From Bacteroidota bacterium (lineage in GTDB: Bacteria; Bacteroidota; Bacteroidia; Bacteroidales; Bacteroidaceae), in assembly GCA_023426145.1 (NCBI GenBank), contig JAFABG010000006.1:76464-140463 (forward strand): a stretch of 64,000 nucleotides of DNA, written 5' to 3'. How positions within the stretch are numbered: the first letter of the stretch is position 1; every line of letters starts with the position of its first letter. Positions 28,766 through 37,365 of the stretch are shown here, piece by piece. The notes beneath the pieces were generated by a model. It worked only from the letters and a program-made list of their open reading frames with translations, made no database searches and was not told the origin of the DNA. The position numbers and the translations under genes are program-made.

Positions 28766-28796
28766 TTTGCGCACACGGAAAGTTTTCGTACCTTTG
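28766..28796 (+). promoter_or_regulatory. Consensus promoter with no following gene
   Basis: TTTG (28766-28769), exactly 19 nt, TACCTTTG (28789-28796): a full match to the Bacteroidota -33/-7 consensus. The next plus-strand gene is far downstream, so it should drive the RNA at 28802-29001. Confidence 0.75.
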
Positions 28797-28801
28797 CAGA
28801 G

Positions 28802-29001
28802 CAATTGAGAAATTGTATTTAAGTTTAAAAGGTAAAAGAAAAAATTATTAAGGTATTAGATTAATTTATTTTTTAGTGTTCATTAGGATGTTTTTTTAAA
28901 GGTAAAAGATAAAAGGATAACAATAGGTAAGTAGTTTAAAGGTAAATTTTTAGGTAGTTTTTAGGTAATAATGAATTTAGGGAAAAGCCAGAGTGGCTTT
29001 T
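28802..29001 (+). ncRNA. Candidate small RNA C with seven GGTA repeats
   Basis: About 200 nt between a consensus promoter and the terminator at 28983-29001. GGTA, mostly as AAAGGTAAA or TAGGTAA, occurs at 28831, 28852, 28901, 28926, 28941, 28953 and 28963. The body is A/G-rich and would be largely unstructured before the terminator. No reading frame is convincing (ATG TTT TTT TAA; a 38-codon frame from 28971 runs through the terminator). Boundaries are inferred. Confidence 0.5.
28983..29001 (+). terminator. Intrinsic terminator of candidate RNA C
   Basis: AAAAGCCA, GAG loop, TGGCTTTT: an 8-bp perfect stem ending in T's. Confidence 0.7.
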
Positions 29002-29108
29002 CTGATGTAGTGGCGAGTGATTCAGTAGATGAATTATCTCGTTTTTTTATGTTTAATAGATGTTACTTGATATTGATCTTGTGAATTCTTAAGGATGATA
29101 AATAAAAA

Positions 29109-29133
29109 TCCCGGCGAACTCACTTCGACGGGA
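29109..29133. terminator. Terminator of candidate small RNA B
   Basis: Plus-strand reading TCCCGGCGAA, CTCAC, TTCGACGGGA: a 10-bp stem with one mismatch. On the minus strand it is followed by TTTTTATTT; a shorter T-rich run lies on the other side, so it may work both ways. Confidence 0.75.
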
Positions 29134-29199
29134 CCTTTTGTTTCATTTTACTTAAATGTGGCTACGTAATAAAATTATGACTAATTAATTTAATTCTGA
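29109..29199 (-). ncRNA. Candidate small RNA B (paralogue of 17065-17265)
   Basis: Runs leftward from the promoter at 29205-29236 to the hairpin at 29109-29133, giving an RNA of roughly 90-100 nt. The first 60 bp (promoter plus 5' end, including TCAGAATT and ATTAGTCATAATT) is nearly identical to candidate A. An 8-codon frame starts at 29146 and ends inside the terminator stem (Met-Lys-Gln-Lys-Val-Pro-Ser-Lys); it is probably chance. Confidence 0.6.
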
Positions 29200-29204
29200 T
29201 ACTG

Positions 29205-29236
29205 CAAAGATAGCAGATTTACTCCTCTGTCACAAT
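29205..29236 (-). promoter_or_regulatory. Promoter of candidate small RNA B
   Basis: Minus strand: ATTG (29236-29233), 20 nt, TATCTTTG (29212-29205). Confidence 0.65.
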
Positions 29237-29296
29237 CCCCTTTATAAGGTATATTACATGTCTTTATTCACTATTAATCATTAGTGTGACGTTTTA

Positions 29297-29914
29297 TTAG
29301 ACTTTCTTCCACTCTTTTATAGAGAAATCATAGACTTTGATAACTTTTGCTGGGCATCCAGCACAGATTGAATAGGCTGGAATCGAATGGTTGACAACAC
29401 TTCCAGCGGCTACTATACAATGCGTGCCTAAAGTAACTCCAGGTAATATGACTGAATTAGCTCCAATCCATACATCGTCTTCAATCCGAACGGGTTTGGT
29501 GCTTACACCTTGTTCATCGATTCTTTTTTCTATATTTTGGTAGTTATGGTTTAGTCCAGTAACTGTTACTTGCTGGGCTAGGTTAACATGATTACCTATG
29601 GAGACTGGACCAATAATTGTGTTTCCTAATCCTATTCGAGTATAATCTCCGATATATAAATCTCCTACGGCATTGTTTATACATGAGAAATCTTCAATGA
29701 CAGAATAACATCCTAATGAAAAACGGTTAAAAGGCGGGAGATCTTTACGAACGCTACGATAGATAACAGATCCTTTGCCACGTTTGAGATAAGTAAAGTA
29801 AAAAGCACGTATCCACCAGTTGGGGCGCGTTTTTACAGGATGCATGATAAATCTATGTATCACTTTTTTCAACGTGGGGTTTTCCTTGATTCGTTGTTTT
29901 AGTGTCTTTTCCAT
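29297..29914 (-). CDS. Hexapeptide-repeat acyltransferase (WcaF/maltose acetyltransferase type)
   Basis: 205 residues with left-handed beta-helix repeats from about residue 75 on (IGDYTRIGLGNTIIGPVSIG, IEDDVWIGANSVILPGVTLG, HCIVAAGSVV) and the family's GLNHNY and PAKVIK segments. It would O-acetylate (or otherwise acylate) a sugar in glycan assembly, probably in the cytoplasm. Its start overlaps the end of the GT-like gene by 16 bp, so it is the last gene of the four-gene glycan cassette. Acceptor unknown. Confidence 0.88.
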   Translation of the reverse strand: MEKTLKQRIKENPTLKKVIHRFIMHPVKTRPNWWIRAFYFTYLKRGKGSVIYRSVRKDLPPFNRFSLGCYSVIEDFSCINNAVGDLYIGDYTRIGLGNTIIGPVSIGNHVNLAQQVTVTGLNHNYQNIEKRIDEQGVSTKPVRIEDDVWIGANSVILPGVTLGTHCIVAAGSVVNHSIPAYSICAGCPAKVIKVYDFSIKEWKKV

Positions 29915-30816
29915 ATTGAGGGATATTTTAGTTTCTTTTTCTTCTCTACCATGTAGTCGGGAATGGCCAGACTATAAGTGATAGCAAATCCCAAAAGTAT
30001 TATCCACCAATAGAGAGACGATTGCCAATCATAGCTTGTCATAAATAGCGTCCAAGCACCTAATGAGATCATTATTAAGATGGGAGTGGGTATAAGCAAC
30101 TGAAAAATTCGGTTGCAGAAGCTCCAATTACCATCAAAAAGTGAAGGAAGCAGATAAGATAATGATTTCCCGATTCGTTTCCGATACGGGTAGGCGGGAG
30201 CCGAATCACAATAAACAATCACACTTGGTAGATATTCAATATAACAGTTCTGTAGTAATAGTTTGCGCTCAAGATTGGTTCTTGACGTACGCAAATTTTG
30301 CTGTATCCATTTCACACTCAGCACAATGTTGATTCCGAAAAAGTTTGAAGAAAGTCCGATTTGAGTATTTCCAGCCCTAAATAGGCTGTTGTTTATTTCT
30401 GATGATATGGCCTGTAATCTCTTCCTAAATCCTTTGCGATCGTTTATTACTGTATGCAGTTGCATGGCTTGGATGTCCGTATGATAGACATGACTAATCA
30501 TATCTAAGAAATCAGGTGATAATTCACAAGCTTCTTTTGAGAGTATTACTACTAATTCAAAGCGTTGATTATCTAATGACTGAATTGTTTCTGCTAAATT
30601 AGAATAACTGATAAACTGGAAAGTGCCTTGTTTGTATTTAGAAGGTAGAGTGTTGCTTTCAGGAATAAGAATTGCGCACGAATATTGTTTTTTTATTATT
30701 GGATATTCTATATGTTTCAAGTGCGAAGCTATTGCCAATATAAATAAATATAAGAGCAAAAGGCTTGCACAAAAAAACAAGAAATCATCTACTATGTAAA
30801 TAAAGTTATCTATCAT
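29899..30816 (-). CDS. Membrane-anchored GT2-like protein, possibly degenerate
   Basis: 305 residues: an N-terminal membrane helix (about 12-30), a soluble domain and two C-terminal helices (about 235-255 and 262-282). The overall plan (CAILIPESN, then VVILSKEACELSPDFLDMI, then C-terminal helices) recalls membrane GT2 glycosyltransferases, but I see neither the usual DxD nor the Q/RxxRW motif, so it may be inactive or a divergent scaffold. It lies 12 bp after the sugar-transferase gene. The function is uncertain; a role with its neighbours in sugar-chain building is inferred. Confidence 0.6.
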   Translation of the reverse strand: MIDNFIYIVDDFLFFCASLLLLYLFILAIASHLKHIEYPIIKKQYSCAILIPESNTLPSKYKQGTFQFISYSNLAETIQSLDNQRFELVVILSKEACELSPDFLDMISHVYHTDIQAMQLHTVINDRKGFRKRLQAISSEINNSLFRAGNTQIGLSSNFFGINIVLSVKWIQQNLRTSRTNLERKLLLQNCYIEYLPSVIVYCDSAPAYPYRKRIGKSLSYLLPSLFDGNWSFCNRIFQLLIPTPILIMISLGAWTLFMTSYDWQSSLYWWIILLGFAITYSLAIPDYMVEKKKKLKYPSIWKRH

Positions 30817-30828
30817 GTAGAAGCAGAA

Positions 30829-31980
30829 TTATACGTTTTCTTTCTGTACGAATGCAGTTACTGTTTTCAATATGATTTTTATATCTAGCCAAAATGAGAA
30901 TGTTTTAGCATATCGAATGTCCAGAAGTTTTCGTTCGTCAGCTGATAATTTACCAGCTTCTCCTCTTTTCTCGACTTGCCAAAGTCCTGTAAGTCCTGCT
31001 GGTCCCATAAAACGATCAATATGGTCGTCGCTAGTTAGTAATTCTGCCTCATAGAGTGGCAGAGGGCGATTACCTACAATTGACATATCACCTTTTATGA
31101 TGTTGATGAGTTGCGGCAACTCATCAATGCTGTATTTGCGAATAAAACGTCCAACTTTAGTTATTCTCGGGTCGTTTTCCAATTTAACAAAAGCATTGCT
31201 TTGCTCTTTTGACTTTTGATGGATATAGTCATCTTCAGAAATTACAAAGTCATCTGAGATTAAAAGGATTTCTTCTTCTTCCGTATCGTCCGAAATTAGA
31301 GGGGTTTCTCCCCAGATGTCTTCTTCTTCCTGTTTGTATTGGTTAAGTGTATTGAAATCTTTTAGGTGTTTATCAGCATTGGTGTACATGGAGCGAAACT
31401 TTAAGAAATCAAAAATAAGATAGTTACTCCCTACACGCTTTGATTTGTAGATAATAGGGCCCTTGCTTTCAAGCCTTATGGCTATAGCAGTAGCAATAAG
31501 AAGAGGAGATAAAATAAGTGTAGCAATTGAAGAGAATAAGATGTCGAAGGTTCTTTTCCATAAAGGAAGGTGAAAGGTTTTCAAGCTTTGTACTTTGAGT
31601 TGAAGCGCTTCAAATTTTTGCTGTTTTCTTAAAGTCAAAAAAGTTGATATGTCAATTATAGCTTGGGGATTAGGCTCAAATTTTATTGTGTTATTCACTC
31701 CAGCTTTAAGATATTGTGTTGCTTCTTGCTGAGTAATAGTATCCATGACGAGTACCATGTATAGCCCTGGATACTTTTTACGCATGGACTCGATTTCTGC
31801 AAGATCTCTTGCTAATTCTACTTGCTCAAAAAATAGAGCTACATCATATTTTTCTCGTATTTTATCGAGTACATTAGATGCTTTGATACAATCTGATACC
31901 AAATAAAAGACTCCTGTTGCAGACTTTGAAAACAATTCAATAGTTTTATTATGTCTGCCGATGTAAACAAAGTATTGCAT
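30829..31980 (-). CDS. Receiver-like/polyprenyl sugar-phosphate transferase fusion
   Basis: 383 residues. Residues 1-118 look like a degenerate receiver domain (YDVALFFEQVEL, YMVLVMDTITQQEATQYLKAGVNN). From about 140 on it is a bacterial sugar transferase (WcaJ/UndPP-hexose-phosphate type): KRTFDILFSS, a membrane hairpin at about 150-170, YKSKRVG, FLKFRSM, SIDELPQLINIIKGDMSIVG and GLTGLWQV. An acidic insert at about 211-262 (two copies of LISDD, plus EEEE) interrupts the catalytic domain. It would start a lipid-linked glycan at the inner membrane. The gene follows a stand-alone response regulator by 11 bp. Confidence 0.9.
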   Translation of the reverse strand: MQYFVYIGRHNKTIELFSKSATGVFYLVSDCIKASNVLDKIREKYDVALFFEQVELARDLAEIESMRKKYPGLYMVLVMDTITQQEATQYLKAGVNNTIKFEPNPQAIIDISTFLTLRKQQKFEALQLKVQSLKTFHLPLWKRTFDILFSSIATLILSPLLIATAIAIRLESKGPIIYKSKRVGSNYLIFDFLKFRSMYTNADKHLKDFNTLNQYKQEEEDIWGETPLISDDTEEEEILLISDDFVISEDDYIHQKSKEQSNAFVKLENDPRITKVGRFIRKYSIDELPQLINIIKGDMSIVGNRPLPLYEAELLTSDDHIDRFMGPAGLTGLWQVEKRGEAGKLSADERKLLDIRYAKTFSFWLDIKIILKTVTAFVQKENV

Positions 31981-31991
31981 TAAAGGCTGTG

Positions 31992-32357
31992 TTAGTCGAT
32001 AATCTTTTTAATTCGGATTTTAAGCTCCAATGGATTAAATGGCTTAAGAATGTAATCTTCTGCTCCTTCTTCTAAAAGTTTTATTCTTTCAGTGGTACTT
32101 TCTTCACTAGATAGCATGACAATGGGAATAGCTTTGAATAGTTCATTTGACTTCATGTATCTAAGGAATTCATCACCTCTCATCATTGGCATACGAATAT
32201 CAGAGATAATTAGGTCAGGTACATTTCCTTCATTAAGCCAATCAATAGCTTTTAGTGGGTTCTCTAGATAGATAAAGTCATAATCATTACCTAAATATAT
32301 ACTTGCCACTTTCCCAATAGTTGCTTTATCATCAACTAATAATATCTTTTTTTTCAT
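31992..32357 (-). CDS. Stand-alone response regulator (CheY-like)
   Basis: 121 residues, receiver domain only. The canonical residues are present: acidic residues near the N-terminus (LLVDDKA, Asp8-Asp9), phospho-acceptor Asp52 in LIISDIRMPMM, Ser in VMLSSEES and Lys in ILKPFNPLEL. No output domain or kinase lies next to it. It is first in the cassette with the receiver-like/sugar transferase fusion, so phosphorylation may control that enzyme by protein contact. Confidence 0.93.
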   Translation of the reverse strand: MKKKILLVDDKATIGKVASIYLGNDYDFIYLENPLKAIDWLNEGNVPDLIISDIRMPMMRGDEFLRYMKSNELFKAIPIVMLSSEESTTERIKLLEEGAEDYILKPFNPLELKIRIKKIID

Positions 32358-32438
32358 GCTAATTAAACTTTTCTATAGCTCGTTTTGCTACTTGATTTAT
32401 ATATTTATTTAAATCTCTTGCAATTCTTTCACTAACCG

Positions 32439-32446
32439 CAAATATA
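32439..32446 (-). promoter_or_regulatory. -7 element of the response regulator/glycan cassette
   Basis: TATATTTG on the minus strand, 81 bp upstream of the response regulator start. Confidence 0.45.
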
Positions 32447-32576
32447 TGTATTTTTTTGAATAAATTCTTTATAGGCTGAAGTAAAATTTAGAAAGCTCTG
32501 AATTTTGTGGTATAAAGAGGGATCTTAATTCACTTTCTTTGCTAGTGATAGTGTTTATACTTATAAATTAAAAGTA

Positions 32577-32607
32577 AGGCCATTCCTTTTATATTTAGGA
32601 ATGGCCT
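32577..32607 (-). terminator. Intrinsic terminator of the LruC gene
   Basis: AGGCCATTCCT, 9-nt loop, AGGAATGGCCT: a perfect 11-bp stem starting 18 bp past the stop, followed on the minus strand by TACTTTTAATTT. Confidence 0.85.
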
Positions 32608-32625
32608 GAACCTATTGAGTTTATT

Positions 32626-35052
32626 TTAATTTTTGTTAGTCTGGAATACTTTATTTACATCAAAATCATTCCACCAATGCTGATTCTCTTTACCACCGCT
32701 AGTAACCCAATCAAAGAATTGCGAATATGCATTTTTGATATTCACGTATTCAAGCGGCCATTTAAATTGTGTTGGCACGATAATACCCCACGCAAGATTC
32801 TCTTTGCTGATGTAGTAGTTTCTAGCTGCGACAGAGCTAGCATCATTATTTCCTCCGAATAAATCTGTATTTGCTAGTTTTGTTGGTTGGTATCCTGCTA
32901 CGTGAATTTCTTTACGTTTGTTATTGTTGCCATCTACAATAATGAACAGGTTCAGTTTGTTAATATTGAAAGCTTCGGGAGATAAACTTGGGTTATTGAA
33001 TTTGATTGTAAAGGTGATGTTCTTCACATCTTTATGGATAGCTTGTGAACTTCCGTTAATAGTGTTGATTTGTTCATAGCTATTCCCTCCGAGCATTTTG
33101 TGAGCTTCATCAAATAGAGGAATAACAGCATAATCCTGACCGGCTTCAATGTTGAAATTATTGATTTGGAAAGTTTCATGATTAGTGTTACTTCCATATT
33201 CTACAGCTTGAGTAATAGAGCTAGCTGGAACTCCATCTAACATTATTGCTGCGCCAATTGCTTTTGTTGCACCTACAGCGTTTAGATCAATGCTCAACTG
33301 GAACTCTTGTACTTTATTTTCATTATTTATTTGAAGGTGTTTATGTCTGATAGTCATGACAATATCATTCATATCATAATCTCCATAAAGAGGCCACATA
33401 TCCTCAAATAAGTAAGTGTAATTATGGTTATCATCCATAACTATTGGGAAATTCGGATTAGTAGGTGGGGTAGGAGTTCCTCCATTGTATCCGTTGTTAC
33501 ACTCTGATTGTGGTATTGAAACGGTATTCTTTCCTTCTTCAGCCCATTCAGCGCCACCAGTCATTGTCCAGCAGATATTCCAGTTATCTATCTTTTCAGT
33601 AGGATGATCAGAACAAATAACTTGGAGAGTACCTGAGTAGTGGATAAGGTTTGCTTTTAAAGTTTCTGCAACAGCTTTTTTAATGACAACAAGTGCTTTT
33701 TCAGTTCCAGTCCCTTTAAATCCTTTGCTTGGATCCTGATATCCGTATGTAGCTAATTCTGTAACTTCGAATAAGCTTTTACTTCCTAGTTCCACAGTTG
33801 AATTGTTCATGTATAAGTCTTTGCATTGAACATACGCATCGCCATCATTAATGAGAGTTGCTTCTCCCATTGTTAACTTATTCTTCACAATAAGCTTGCA
33901 TCGATTTAGGGCATGTGAATTCCAAGCTGACATAGACATTTCACCAGTAACCCATTCACCCGTATTTTCCCAAGATGCCTCTGTACTATTAACAATAGTT
34001 TCACCTTTTACTTCAACGCTTTTTTGATTGATGAAGTGACTATTACCCTCAAGTGATATTGTATTAGCGGTAATTGCACCGTCATTTATAATCGTAGATT
34101 CGCTATTAGTACCATTTAGTGTTCCCGTAATATTGATCACAGCTTCAACTCCATTGTACACAAACGATTGGTTAGTATAGGACAAATCAGATGCATTAAT
34201 TGTGCCAAGGTTGTATACTTTATAATTACTATCGATCTGAAATTTATCCTTAATTATAAGCGATGCACCTTTTCCAATTGAAATCATACAACCGCTTTGT
34301 CCATTATTGGTGGATTTGGGCATTGTCACTTTTTTTCCCGGAAGTATATATAAAGATGAGTTTTGTGCTAAATATATCTGTTCGTCTAGTGTGATATCTT
34401 CAGTTATGTATAGCTTTACATTTTGTTGCCATAAATTGATTTTTGTAGTTGAGGAAGTGACTTTATAACTTGTATTGTCACTTGCATTTTGACTACCTCT
34501 GAATTCAGCAATTCCTTCAGGAGCGACTATAGGAAATATAGAAGTATCATCAGTATTTGGAATGTTAGCAGCAGCACGAGTCATTGGAGAGGCACTACGT
34601 ACTGATGGTGTTGATGTTTTGAAGCTACAATTAGCAGTTCCATTTGTAACTTCAGCACTTCTAATTGTAGTAAGACCTGTTGGAGCTATTTCCTTTACAA
34701 AAATAGTTTTAATAGTATTATCTATAGAAATCTCTGAAACTAATGGTTGATTTCCTGTTGTAACACCTCCACCAAGGAGCCTTGCACTAGAAGAAATAAT
34801 AGGATTGGTATCATACAATTCTACTGTATAATAATAATTATTGTTCGCAGATGCATTCACTTCTACAGTTGTTTTTATTGTAGAGGTGGTTGCCCAACTA
34901 AAGTCATCGGGAGCGGCAAGACCATCTCCCATAGGATTAGCTGTTTTATAAGAAGAGTCATATAGATTCTTCTCTGAATCTACACAGCTAAATAATAGGC
35001 TTACTATTGCTGTTGCAATGATAGGTGTAAGCAGAATTGTTTTTTTCATCAT
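32626..35052 (-). CDS. LruC-domain surface lipoprotein
   Basis: 808 residues with a lipoprotein signal (LLFSCVDSE, Cys about 23). The middle (about 200-500) is a repetitive, Asn/Ser-rich strand pattern suggestive of a beta-helix (YILPGKKVTMPKSTNN, INASDLSYTNQSFVYNG). The C-terminal LruC/DUF4842 domain is recognisable by the FEDMWPLYGDYDMNDIVMT motif (about 545-565). LruC proteins occur widely in Bacteroidota as probable secreted or surface matrix/adhesion proteins; the role is not defined. It is monocistronic, with its own promoter (35091-35098) and terminator. Two adjacent Met codons make the start uncertain by one residue. Confidence 0.88.
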   Translation of the reverse strand: MMKKTILLTPIIATAIVSLLFSCVDSEKNLYDSSYKTANPMGDGLAAPDDFSWATTSTIKTTVEVNASANNNYYYTVELYDTNPIISSSARLLGGGVTTGNQPLVSEISIDNTIKTIFVKEIAPTGLTTIRSAEVTNGTANCSFKTSTPSVRSASPMTRAAANIPNTDDTSIFPIVAPEGIAEFRGSQNASDNTSYKVTSSTTKINLWQQNVKLYITEDITLDEQIYLAQNSSLYILPGKKVTMPKSTNNGQSGCMISIGKGASLIIKDKFQIDSNYKVYNLGTINASDLSYTNQSFVYNGVEAVINITGTLNGTNSESTIINDGAITANTISLEGNSHFINQKSVEVKGETIVNSTEASWENTGEWVTGEMSMSAWNSHALNRCKLIVKNKLTMGEATLINDGDAYVQCKDLYMNNSTVELGSKSLFEVTELATYGYQDPSKGFKGTGTEKALVVIKKAVAETLKANLIHYSGTLQVICSDHPTEKIDNWNICWTMTGGAEWAEEGKNTVSIPQSECNNGYNGGTPTPPTNPNFPIVMDDNHNYTYLFEDMWPLYGDYDMNDIVMTIRHKHLQINNENKVQEFQLSIDLNAVGATKAIGAAIMLDGVPASSITQAVEYGSNTNHETFQINNFNIEAGQDYAVIPLFDEAHKMLGGNSYEQINTINGSSQAIHKDVKNITFTIKFNNPSLSPEAFNINKLNLFIIVDGNNNKRKEIHVAGYQPTKLANTDLFGGNNDASSVAARNYYISKENLAWGIIVPTQFKWPLEYVNIKNAYSQFFDWVTSGGKENQHWWNDFDVNKVFQTNKN

Positions 35053-35090
35053 AATGTCTATTGTTTAATAACCCATTTTTTATTTGTTTG

Positions 35091-35098
35091 CAAATATA
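35091..35098 (-). promoter_or_regulatory. -7 element of the LruC gene
   Basis: TATATTTG on the minus strand, 38 bp before the start codon. Confidence 0.5.
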
Positions 35099-35269
35099 GT
35101 TGTATATTTTGAATTAAAGATGTATTTGTTGATCTTTCTTGCTCAAGAAACAAATAATACTTCGTTTTAGTTCATTTATTCTCTGAAATTAACATGAAAT
35201 TTCATTTATGTGTCTATTCTGTACGCCTTATCAAATAAAAATCAGGGGATTACTATGATGATTACCTTT

Positions 35270-36310
35270 TTAAAATTTAGTGATTTCGCCAATCAAACAA
35301 GAGTTCATTTTATATCTTATTTCTTTGTTGGGAAGCCCATGACCTAGTAAAAACATGAGTTTGGTTACTGCACATTCTGGTGTACTGTCATAACCACTGA
35401 TTACGCCTGCCTCTAGCAAATGCATTCCTGTTTCATATCTTCCCATTTCAACTCCTCCGGAAGCACATTGGGTAATATTTACAATTATTATTCCACGATC
35501 AGTTGCATCTTTCAATTCTCTAATGAACCAATCTTTCTGAGGTGCGTTTCCCGAGCCAAATGTTTTCATTACTACTGCCTTTAATCCTGGAACATGGAGA
35601 AGTGAATGAATAATTTCTTCTTGTATGCCTGGGAACAGAGTTAATATAACTACATTCGTATCAAATAGATAATGAGGTTTTAGAGGTTTTATAGGATCGG
35701 GTTGGCGAATTAAGTTAGGCTCATATTTGATATGAATACCAACGCGGGCGAGTGGGGGATAGTTGAAAGATCTGAAAGCATTGAAGTTTTCTGCGTTTAT
35801 TTTAGTTGTGCGGTTACCACGCATAAGATGGTTTTCGAAGAAGATGCAAACTTCGGGAACTGTAGCTGTTCCATCTGGATTTTTTGCTGCTGCAATTTCG
35901 ATTGAAGTAATAAGATTTTCTTTGCCGTCTGTGCGTAAAGTACCTATGGGAAGTTGAGAGCCGGTTAGAATGACGGGTTTACTTAAATTCTCAAGCATAA
36001 AGCTTAGGGCTGAGGCTGTGTATGCCATGGTGTCTGTACCGTGCAAAATCACAAAACCATCGAAGTAGTCATAGTTGTAATTGATGATCTTTACTAACTT
36101 CGCCCAATAAGCAGGTTCCATATCGGATGAGTCGATGGGTGGGTCGAATTGATAAGACGAAATGCGGTAATTAAATCTTTTCAGTTCGGGCACATGCTTA
36201 AGTAAATGATCGAAATTGAAGTTTTCTAGGGCACCAGTTTCCGGATTTTCTATCATTCCGATAGTACCACCAGTGTAAATTAACAAAACGGACGGGGTTC
36301 TCGCTCTCAT
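35270..36310 (-). CDS. ansA: Type I (cytosolic) L-asparaginase
   Basis: 346 residues without signal peptide, as expected for the cytosolic type I enzyme that hydrolyses asparagine to aspartate and ammonia. Both active-site threonine regions are visible: IYTGGTIGM near the N-terminus and LHGTDTMAYTASAL around residue 90; the TGSQLPIG segment and the C-terminal allosteric-type domain (VVMKTFGSGNAP, QCASGGVEMG) follow. Single gene with its own -7 box at 36339-36346. Confidence 0.95.
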   Translation of the reverse strand: MRARTPSVLLIYTGGTIGMIENPETGALENFNFDHLLKHVPELKRFNYRISSYQFDPPIDSSDMEPAYWAKLVKIINYNYDYFDGFVILHGTDTMAYTASALSFMLENLSKPVILTGSQLPIGTLRTDGKENLITSIEIAAAKNPDGTATVPEVCIFFENHLMRGNRTTKINAENFNAFRSFNYPPLARVGIHIKYEPNLIRQPDPIKPLKPHYLFDTNVVILTLFPGIQEEIIHSLLHVPGLKAVVMKTFGSGNAPQKDWFIRELKDATDRGIIIVNITQCASGGVEMGRYETGMHLLEAGVISGYDSTPECAVTKLMFLLGHGLPNKEIRYKMNSCLIGEITKF

Positions 36311-36338
36311 AACTATTGAATTTCTGTTAAAACGCTGA

Positions 36339-36346
36339 CAAAGATA
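36339..36346 (-). promoter_or_regulatory. -7 element of the asparaginase gene
   Basis: TATCTTTG on the minus strand, 28 bp before the start codon. Confidence 0.55.
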
Positions 36347-36582
36347 TATATTATCTATGAATTATGAGTGATAAAAGTTTAATTTGTTCTTTGTTTCTTT
36401 AGAAATGTAATAGATTTGAATATTTATTCGGTGTTTTATTCCTGATTGAAAGTAGATGTAAACTGACGACTTAAAGAATAGTCATGATCCAAATTCCTAG
36501 AGGGTAAAGCCGCGAATCTGAATGATTTAATACTCTTCACTTCTTTGCCGCTTTGAGATTTTGGACCATTGCTACTTTTCAT

Positions 36583-37356
36583 TTATTTCAAAGCTTCTTT
36601 TAATCTTGTTATTGCTTTTTCTGGATCCTTCTCTTCTTCAAGTAGTGTAACAAATTTGCTGCCTATGATGGCTCCTGAAGCGTGCTCACATGCAGCTTGA
36701 AAAGTTGCTTTATTTGAAATGCCGAATCCTACCATGAGAGGATTATTCAGATGCATATCTTCTATTTTTTTAAAGTATGCGCGTTTCTGCTCATTGAAGT
36801 CTTGCTGAGCGCCAGTGGTTGCTGCTGATGAGACCATATAGATGAATCCGTCGGTGTGTTCATCAATTTCTCTCACACGTTCTTCGCTGGTTTCAGGCGT
36901 TATGAGCATAATTACTTTTATACTATAGCGTTCAGCTATAATTCGGTAATGATTCTGATAATCCATAAAAGGAAGGTCGGGGATGATAACTCCATCAATG
37001 CCGCACTCTACACATTTCCGGCAGAAATTTTCGAATCCGAATTGCATAATTGGATTTAAATATCCCATGAATACTAGTGGAATGTGCACATGTTGACGGA
37101 TATCACGGAGTTGATCGAAGAGGATTTTTAGCGACATACCGTTGCGTAAAGCTTGAGTTGCTGCATTTTGTATCACAACGCCATCTGCCATCGGATCACT
37201 AAACGGGATTCCGATTTCAATCATATTGACACCGTGTTTTTCGAGTGCACGGACTACATCTGCTGTGCCTTCCAAAGTTGGATCGCCCGCGCAAAAATAA
37301 ATAGAAAGAATATCTTTCTTGTTACTATTAAAGAGCTTATTAATTCTGTTCATCAT
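36583..37356 (-). CDS. trpA: Tryptophan synthase alpha subunit
   Basis: 257 residues. It cleaves indole-3-glycerol phosphate to indole, which channels to TrpB. Catalytic Glu lies in NMIEIGIPFSDPMADG and catalytic Asp in DGVIIPDLPFMD; phosphate-binding VGFGISNKA and GAIIGSKFV follow. Last gene of the trp operon, 9 bp after trpF. No strong terminator was identified in the 270 bp beyond it; only imperfect inverted repeats occur at 36480-36570. Confidence 0.97.
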   Translation of the reverse strand: MMNRINKLFNSNKKDILSIYFCAGDPTLEGTADVVRALEKHGVNMIEIGIPFSDPMADGVVIQNAATQALRNGMSLKILFDQLRDIRQHVHIPLVFMGYLNPIMQFGFENFCRKCVECGIDGVIIPDLPFMDYQNHYRIIAERYSIKVIMLITPETSEERVREIDEHTDGFIYMVSSAATTGAQQDFNEQKRAYFKKIEDMHLNNPLMVGFGISNKATFQAACEHASGAIIGSKFVTLLEEEKDPEKAITRLKEALK

Positions 37357-37365
37357 TTTATTCTT

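Larger units (their letters stand above)
28735..29296. other. 562-bp gap holding two candidate small RNAs
   Basis: Contains plus-strand RNA candidate C (28802-29001) and minus-strand candidate B (29109-29199), which run toward each other and end at facing terminators. No protein gene of more than about 40 codons fits. Confidence 0.6.

Noticed and set aside
28971..29090. 38-codon frame starting near the end of the GGTA RNA
   Set aside because: Reads through the terminator hairpin, with no supporting ribosome site or family resemblance.
29120..29146. 8-codon frame ending in the terminator of small RNA B
   Set aside because: Too short to support, and not present in the paralogue RNA A.
36470..36575. 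Imperfect inverted repeat beyond trpA
   Set aside because: Several mismatches and no T-run; not convincing as the operon terminator.
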